64,000 nucleotides of DNA, taken from NCBI GenBank assembly GCA_964348275.1, contig CAYGBT010000013.1:5354-69353 (forward strand), written 5' to 3'. The notes under the pieces are model-generated. The model had not been told where the DNA came from and made no database searches. It saw only the letters and a list, made by a program, of their open reading frames with translations. The first letter of the stretch is position 1. Each line of letters begins with the position of its first letter. The stretch is from CSP1-5 sp964348275 (lineage in GTDB: Bacteria; Methylomirabilota; Methylomirabilia; Methylomirabilales; CSP1-5). A program made the position numbers and the translations under genes. Shown here one piece after another: positions 60,500 to 64,000 of this stretch.

Positions 60500-60862
60500 A
60501 TAGCGAAGATTCTCTATTACGGGACCTCGGGCTCGGATGATCCTACACGGGCGGGATTTCCCTTCAACTTTGCACTCGGGGCAAAGGAGGCGGGGCACGA
60601 GCCAGAGATCTTTGTAGCCGGCGAGGCGGTCTACCTTATGAAGGACGAGATCGTCAAGGAGGTTTACCCTGTTGGGATGCCACCGGTCCGCGAGATGCTA
60701 CAGAAGGTGATCGAGCACAAGAATCCGATCTATGTCTGAGGCCGCTGCGGGATGGCCCGGGGGGTCACTGACAGCGATCTTAAGCCGAAAAATGCCGAGT
60801 TCATTAATCCCAAGGTGTTCGCCGAGCGGGTGGCGGCCGCGGACAAGGGCGTCTCAACCTGA
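60500..60862 (+). CDS. DsrE-family selenoprotein, Sec in the CxxC position, apparent ATA start
   Basis: The frame from ATA 60500 reads AKILYYGTSGSDDPTRAGFP, continues through VAGEAVYLMKDEIVKEVYP to HKNPIYV, then TGA (60737-60739), then GRCGMARGVTDSDLKPKN, and stops at TGA 60860-60862: 120 residues. DsrE-like proteins carry a Cys in VxGxCxxARG-type motifs; here TGA is three residues before the Cys, giving U-G-R-C. A hairpin with a GGG apical loop sits at the SECIS position. AAGGAGG lies six bases before ATA, and no ATG/GTG/TTG fits, since an in-frame TAA is at 60494. Likely a sulfur- or redox-relay protein. Sec decoding is supported by selA in the window. Confidence 0.85.
60753..60767 (+). promoter_or_regulatory. 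Putative SECIS hairpin of the DsrE-family selenoprotein
   Basis: TGGCCC (60753-60758) pairs with GGGTCA (60762-60767), with one G-T pair and apical loop GGG. The loop guanines are bases 23-25 from the T of TGA 60737, almost the position of the G-U in the E. coli fdhF element. The element lies within the coding sequence, as is usual in bacteria. Confidence 0.6.
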
Positions 60863-60940
60863 CGCGAGCGAGCGCTGATGGCCACAGAGCCCGCCTATCA
60901 GTAGGAGAGTGAAGCCCCATAGTGATCCTAGTGTAACAGG

Positions 60941-61143
60941 TGAACATACCCGCAACAGAGATCCGCCTTGGGCTCCGGGAAAATCTTGGCCAGTTCTCGC
61001 TCCTGGTCCTGATCACGGCGTTCGTCGGGTCCATGGTGGATGCTCTCCCGGACAAAGAGCACCGAGAAGAGTAACCCCGCAGCGGCGATGCCGATGCTCA
61101 GATAGAACGGTTCGGGAGGGAGCGAGTAGGCGGCAGCGGACAC
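60941..61143. pseudogene. MFS transporter remnant, two pieces in opposite orientation
   Basis: On the plus strand from about 60941 the frame gives TEIRLGLRENLGQFSLLVLI and TAFVGSMV, like the first helix of an MFS exporter. It then runs into unrelated residues and a stop near 61072. On the minus strand 61143 to about 61040 reads YSLPPEPFYLSIGIAAAGLL and FSVLFVRESIHH, like the end of an MFS C-terminal or mid-protein helix. The two pieces meet head to head near 61035-61050. This looks like a decayed transporter gene left by deletion and inversion. Family call is by eye only. Confidence 0.5.
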
Positions 61144-61173
61144 GGTTTTTATATCTGAGACCGCGGTTTTCCC

Positions 61174-61202
61174 TTGACACGGGTGATGTCACTCGATATG
61201 AA
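61174..61202 (+). promoter_or_regulatory. Possible sigma-70 promoter upstream of the DUF1326-DUF2182 pair
   Basis: TTGACA (61174-61179), 17 bases, TATGAA (61197-61202). The spacer contains the palindrome GTGATGTCAC. It is about 370 bases before the first gene, so the leader would be long; 61210-61577 otherwise shows no gene. Confidence 0.4.
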
Positions 61203-61577
61203 CTGATTGACGTCAGAAAGATCTGTGACCTCAGTCATACACCTTGACGAATCTTTACACCGGCACCTTGGTTGGCCGCGTGGGAACCAAGGGAGGACTA
61301 GAGACAAGAGCTTCTCAAACGAGGGATAATGAACTCCCGGACTGATCATAGCCCTCCTATCTACCTGCGATAACGGTTAGCATCGATCGAACACCGGAGG
61401 ATCAGATCCCCTCTCTCGCAAAATAAGCCCGAGGGAACGGTCTTAAGGATTTTGCATATCCCCATTCCGGTATCAACGAATGGTGGAAGAACCTCCACCT
61501 CGGGCTTTGCAGCAAAGAAACGCACAGCGGTGAGGCTGAACAATTCACGCGCACCCAACGAGACCAGGAGGTGAATC

Positions 61578-62180
61578 ATGGCGTACCAATTGGAAGGACA
61601 ATTGCTAGAGGCCTGTACATGCAATGTGCTCTGTCCCTGCTGGGTCGGAGAGGATCCCGATCGCGGCATCTGCGAGGGGGTACTCGCTTGGCATATTGAC
61701 AAAGGGACGGTCAACGGTGTGGATGTCTCGGGTCTCAACCTGGCCGTCCTGGCCCATATCCCTGGCAACATCCTCAAGGGGAACTGGCGCGCAGTTGTCT
61801 ACGTGGACGACAAAGCTACGGACCAACAACAACAAGCGCTCCTGAACGTATGGACTGGAAATCTCGGGGGCCCCGTAGCAGACTTGGCGCAGCTGGTCGG
61901 CGAGGTGGCTGGCGTAGAGCGGGTGCCCTTCACCTTCGAGGTCAAAGGGGGCAAAGGGACACTCAAGATCGGTCAGGCGATCCACGCCGAAATGGCACCT
62001 TTCCAAGGAGCCACCGGCCAAACCACCACGCTTCACGATACCGCGTTCACCACCATTCCCGGCTCCCCTGCCTACGTGAGCAAGGCCTCGACGTACCGGG
62101 TGAACGCCCCCAATTACGGGTTCAATATCAACCTGCAAAATCACAATGCGATTCAGGGGAGCTTCCGCTTCCAGGGGTAA
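61578..62180 (+). CDS. DUF1326 protein
   Basis: A 200-residue protein from ATG 61578 behind a strong AGGAGGTGA. The family signature is at the N-terminus: QLEGQLLEACTCNVLCPCWV, with four cysteines, followed by CEGVLAWHIDKG. No signal peptide or membrane segment. DUF1326 proteins nearly always sit beside a DUF2182 membrane protein, as here, implying a complex. The cysteine set suggests metal binding. Biochemical role not established. Confidence 0.88.
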   Translation: MAYQLEGQLLEACTCNVLCPCWVGEDPDRGICEGVLAWHIDKGTVNGVDVSGLNLAVLAHIPGNILKGNWRAVVYVDDKATDQQQQALLNVWTGNLGGPVADLAQLVGEVAGVERVPFTFEVKGGKGTLKIGQAIHAEMAPFQGATGQTTTLHDTAFTTIPGSPAYVSKASTYRVNAPNYGFNINLQNHNAIQGSFRFQG

Positions 62181-62273
62181 CGCACATTCACGTTTCCAGG
62201 CGTCGCCATTCCCACGGGTAACCGATTGGCAGGGTAGAGCGTCAGATCCATCACCCGGGAGGAGAGCAGACTC

Positions 62274-63056
62274 GTGTGGCCGCAGGTAAACGATCGAAGA
62301 GTGTTCACCGCGTTACTCGTGACTCTGATCGCACTGGCCTGGGTGGCCCTGTGGGTGTGGGGTCAATCGCCCTACGCCCGCTATCTCAGTCACGAGGAAC
62401 TGGAAGTCATCAGGCTTCCCGGAGACACTCTCCTGCTTGTCGTCTTCGCGGGGGGCTGGACGTTGATGACAGCCGCCATGATGTTACCAAGCAGCCTGCC
62501 GCTCATTGCGATGTTTCACGCCCTCACCCGGCGGCGCCCCAATCGCCTGTCGCTCGTGGCCCTGCTCGTCTTCGGCTACCTCGGAACCTGGACGCTCTTC
62601 GGCGTCGGCGCCCACCTGGGAGATTGGCTATTGCACCGAGCGGTCGAAGGGAGCGGTTGGCTAGAGGCCAACGCCTGGGCACTTGGGGCGGGCATCCTCA
62701 TTGTGGCCGGAATCTTTCAGTTTACTCCGCTCAAGTATTACTGTCTGGACAAGTGCCGCTCGCCTCTCAGCTTCATCACGGAGCATTGGCGGGGAAGCCA
62801 CGAAAAGGCCCAAGCCCTTTGGCTGGGGGTTCGTCATGGGATTTTCTGCATCGGCTGCTGCTGGGCGTTGATGCTACTAATGTTCGCGGTCGGGGCTGCA
62901 AACTTAGGGTGGATGTTGCTGCTTGGGACGGTGATGGCCCTCGAGAAAAACATGCCCTGGGGTCGGCGGCTGAGCGCGCCGCTTGGCGTGCTCCTCCTCG
63001 CTTGGGGGTTGATTCTGGTCCTGATTGGGGGGCGGGGAATCGGAGCAATTCTGTGA
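62274..63056 (+). CDS. DUF2182 multi-pass membrane protein
   Basis: A 260-residue protein from GTG 62274 with GGGAGGAG upstream. About seven hydrophobic segments. The family motifs are GGWTLMTAAMMLPSSLPLIA near residue 60 and FQFTPLKYYCLDKCRSPLSF near 150, then GVRHGIFCIGCCWALMLLMF. Conserved Met, Cys and His in and next to the helices suggest metal handling, possibly copper. It pairs with the DUF1326 gene 93 bases upstream. Function unknown. Confidence 0.88.
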   Translation: MWPQVNDRRVFTALLVTLIALAWVALWVWGQSPYARYLSHEELEVIRLPGDTLLLVVFAGGWTLMTAAMMLPSSLPLIAMFHALTRRRPNRLSLVALLVFGYLGTWTLFGVGAHLGDWLLHRAVEGSGWLEANAWALGAGILIVAGIFQFTPLKYYCLDKCRSPLSFITEHWRGSHEKAQALWLGVRHGIFCIGCCWALMLLMFAVGAANLGWMLLLGTVMALEKNMPWGRRLSAPLGVLLLAWGLILVLIGGRGIGAIL

Positions 63057-63077
63057 GGACGTCCATGGACGTCCTCA
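63054..63077. repeat. Perfect 24-bp palindrome at the DUF2182 stop codon
   Basis: TGAGGACGTCCA (63054-63065) is followed without spacer by its exact reverse complement (63066-63077). The first three bases are the stop codon of the DUF2182 gene. As RNA it could form a hairpin, but there is no T-run after it. As DNA it could be a dimer-binding site for the HAD gene 58 bases downstream. Confidence 0.6.
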
Positions 63078-63134
63078 TATGTTGATCTTCATCACCTGTT
63101 CCGGTAGCATAAGGTGGTGTCTTCGGAGGCCTCA

Positions 63135-63878
63135 ATGAGGTACCGGTCTGTCATCTTTGACCTGTTTGATACCTTGGCAGACTTCAAACGGGAGCACCTT
63201 CCTCTTGTCCACATTAACGGAGAGGCGGTCCGCTCCACCACCGCCGTCGTCTATCCCCTCTTCGCAAGACGGTTCACCCATGTCTCCCTGGAGGCCTTTT
63301 ACCAGGCCTTCCGGCAGAGCTTTGATGAGGCAGCTCGTCTTCGAGAAACGGAGGATCGAGAGGTCTCAGCCTGCGAGCGGTTCCATCTATTCTTCCACAA
63401 GTTGGAGATCCCCGTCACCCCGGAGATCGAACCCTTTCTCATGAGCCTCCTGAACACCCATATGGCGTGCATCGCCGACGCCGTTCATAGTCCACCGGAG
63501 CATCGGGAGCTGCTGGACTGGCTGAGGCCACGATATCGTCTCGCCCTGATATCCAATTTCGACCATGGTCCCACGGCCCGCCAGATCCTGGACCAAACTG
63601 GGTTGACCGCGTTCTTCGATCTGATCCTGATCTCCGATGAGTTAGGGCAGCGGAAGCCCCACGCGGCGATCTTCGAGACGGCGTGTCAGGCCCTTCGAAT
63701 TCGCCCTCACGAGGCGATTTTCATCGGGGATAACCCCAGCATCGATATTGCGGGAGCAAAGAGGGTAGGTATGGGAGCCATCTGGCTGAATCGGTGGCGA
63801 GAACACCTCGACGCATCTATCCCTCGCCCCGATCACATCGTGACTGCCCTGGAAGAGATCAGGAGCATTTTAGGATAA
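63135..63878 (+). CDS. HAD-family hydrolase
   Basis: A 247-residue protein from ATG 63135 behind CGGAGG. Motif I VIFDLFDTLADF has the nucleophile Asp but Leu-Phe in place of the usual general-acid Gly: D-L-F-D-T keeps both Asp residues. Motif II is LALISNFD, motif III Lys in LGQRKPHAAIFETA, motif IV FIGDNPSIDIAGAKRVGM. An alpha-helical cap lies at about 20-100. Probably a small-molecule phosphatase or haloacid-type hydrolase. Substrate unknown. Confidence 0.9.
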   Translation: MRYRSVIFDLFDTLADFKREHLPLVHINGEAVRSTTAVVYPLFARRFTHVSLEAFYQAFRQSFDEAARLRETEDREVSACERFHLFFHKLEIPVTPEIEPFLMSLLNTHMACIADAVHSPPEHRELLDWLRPRYRLALISNFDHGPTARQILDQTGLTAFFDLILISDELGQRKPHAAIFETACQALRIRPHEAIFIGDNPSIDIAGAKRVGMGAIWLNRWREHLDASIPRPDHIVTALEEIRSILG

Positions 63879-63917
63879 GGCGTCGGCGGCTCGAGGTGTG
63901 TCCTTCCTTGGCGTGCC

Positions 63918-64000
63918 CTATCGACGCTTGTCTATCGGCACATAATCCCGCTTATCCGCCCCCGTGTACACCTGCCGCGGCCGCGCAATCTTCTGGTCCG
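63918..64000 (-). CDS. gltA: Citrate synthase, C-terminal end (gene continues beyond window)
   Basis: The minus strand reads DQKIARPRQVYTGADKRDYV then PIDKRR and a TAG stop at 63918-63920. The IARPRQ-Y-TG ending with a basic tail is the conserved C-terminus of citrate synthase, including the arginine that contacts citrate. Only about 27 residues are in the window, so the call rests on this one motif. Confidence 0.82.
   Translation of the reverse strand, partial: DQKIARPRQVYTGADKRDYVPIDKRR

Noticed and set aside
61361..61777. A 138-codon minus-strand frame upstream of and across DUF1326
   Set aside because: No family resemblance or ribosome-binding site, and it overlaps the N-terminal cysteine motif of DUF1326 in antisense.
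1..64000. CRISPR arrays, insertion sequences, rRNA and tRNA genes
   Set aside because: No regularly spaced repeats, transposase-like frames or T-loop/cloverleaf patterns were seen by eye; a covariance search would be needed to exclude a tRNA completely.

Overview
The window is about 64 kb of bacterial chromosome with roughly 58-60% GC by eye and dense operons on both strands. It has no phage, IS element, CRISPR array, rRNA or recognisable tRNA. Gene content fits an anaerobic or microaerophilic Gram-negative lineage of the NC10/Methylomirabilota or Nitrospirota/Deltaproteobacteria type: a SUF Fe-S system, two sigma-54 activators, selenocysteine use, archease-RtcB and diaminopimelate-type cell-wall genes. 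Placement is inference from content only.

Layout. 0-5.8 kb: a cut ABC-transporter ATPase, a LOG-family protein, archease-rtcB plus an unknown gene ending at a strong terminator, then an MDR oxidoreductase, a small glutaredoxin-like selenoprotein with two in-frame TGA codons, and a tyrosine-phosphatase-like protein. 5.8-15.6 kb (minus): the operon sufB-C-D-S-U-sufT-ferredoxin-second sufU behind a good sigma-70 promoter, then an A-type carrier, Mrp/ApbC, a seven/eight-iron ferredoxin and an orphan NuoB, so this block is devoted to Fe-S assembly. 15.6-19.3 kb: a degenerate receiver protein and a histidine kinase/NtrC-type two-component pair. 19.6-29.6 kb: a LysE exporter, then a sigma-54 activator divergent from a near-perfect -24/-12 promoter. 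That promoter leads into a membrane protein, a B12-type radical SAM enzyme, a fused Aas-like acyltransferase/acyl-ACP synthetase, a frameshifted PAP2_C protein and a ceramidase-like membrane protein. The set looks like a regulated lipid-remodelling locus. 29.6-47.8 kb: housekeeping and cofactor genes, including an unusual dapF homologue, nudix, ilvD, bioD, pabC, pabB, bioA, bioF, a molybdate-type transporter, moaC and an HDAC-like deacetylase. 47.8-54.7 kb: selA with its own promoter, a repeat-like protein, tmk, holB, ricT and metG in a coupled series. 54.9-64 kb: a large lipoprotein with beta-propeller and hydrolase parts, fetAB, a methyltransferase, a second selenoprotein (DsrE family), an inverted transporter scar, the DUF1326-DUF2182 pair, a HAD hydrolase and the 3' end of citrate synthase.

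The most interesting content is the selenocysteine biology: selA, a doubly Sec-containing Uxx-star protein and a DsrE-family protein with Sec in its CxxC position. All three TGA codons are followed at the expected distance by a small hairpin with G-rich apical loop. Next are the sigma-54-controlled lipid locus and a DapF homologue with Ser at both catalytic Cys positions. Several genes with good ribosome-binding sites lack ATG/GTG/TTG starts, and two frameshifts fall at homopolymers, so some oddities may be sequence errors.
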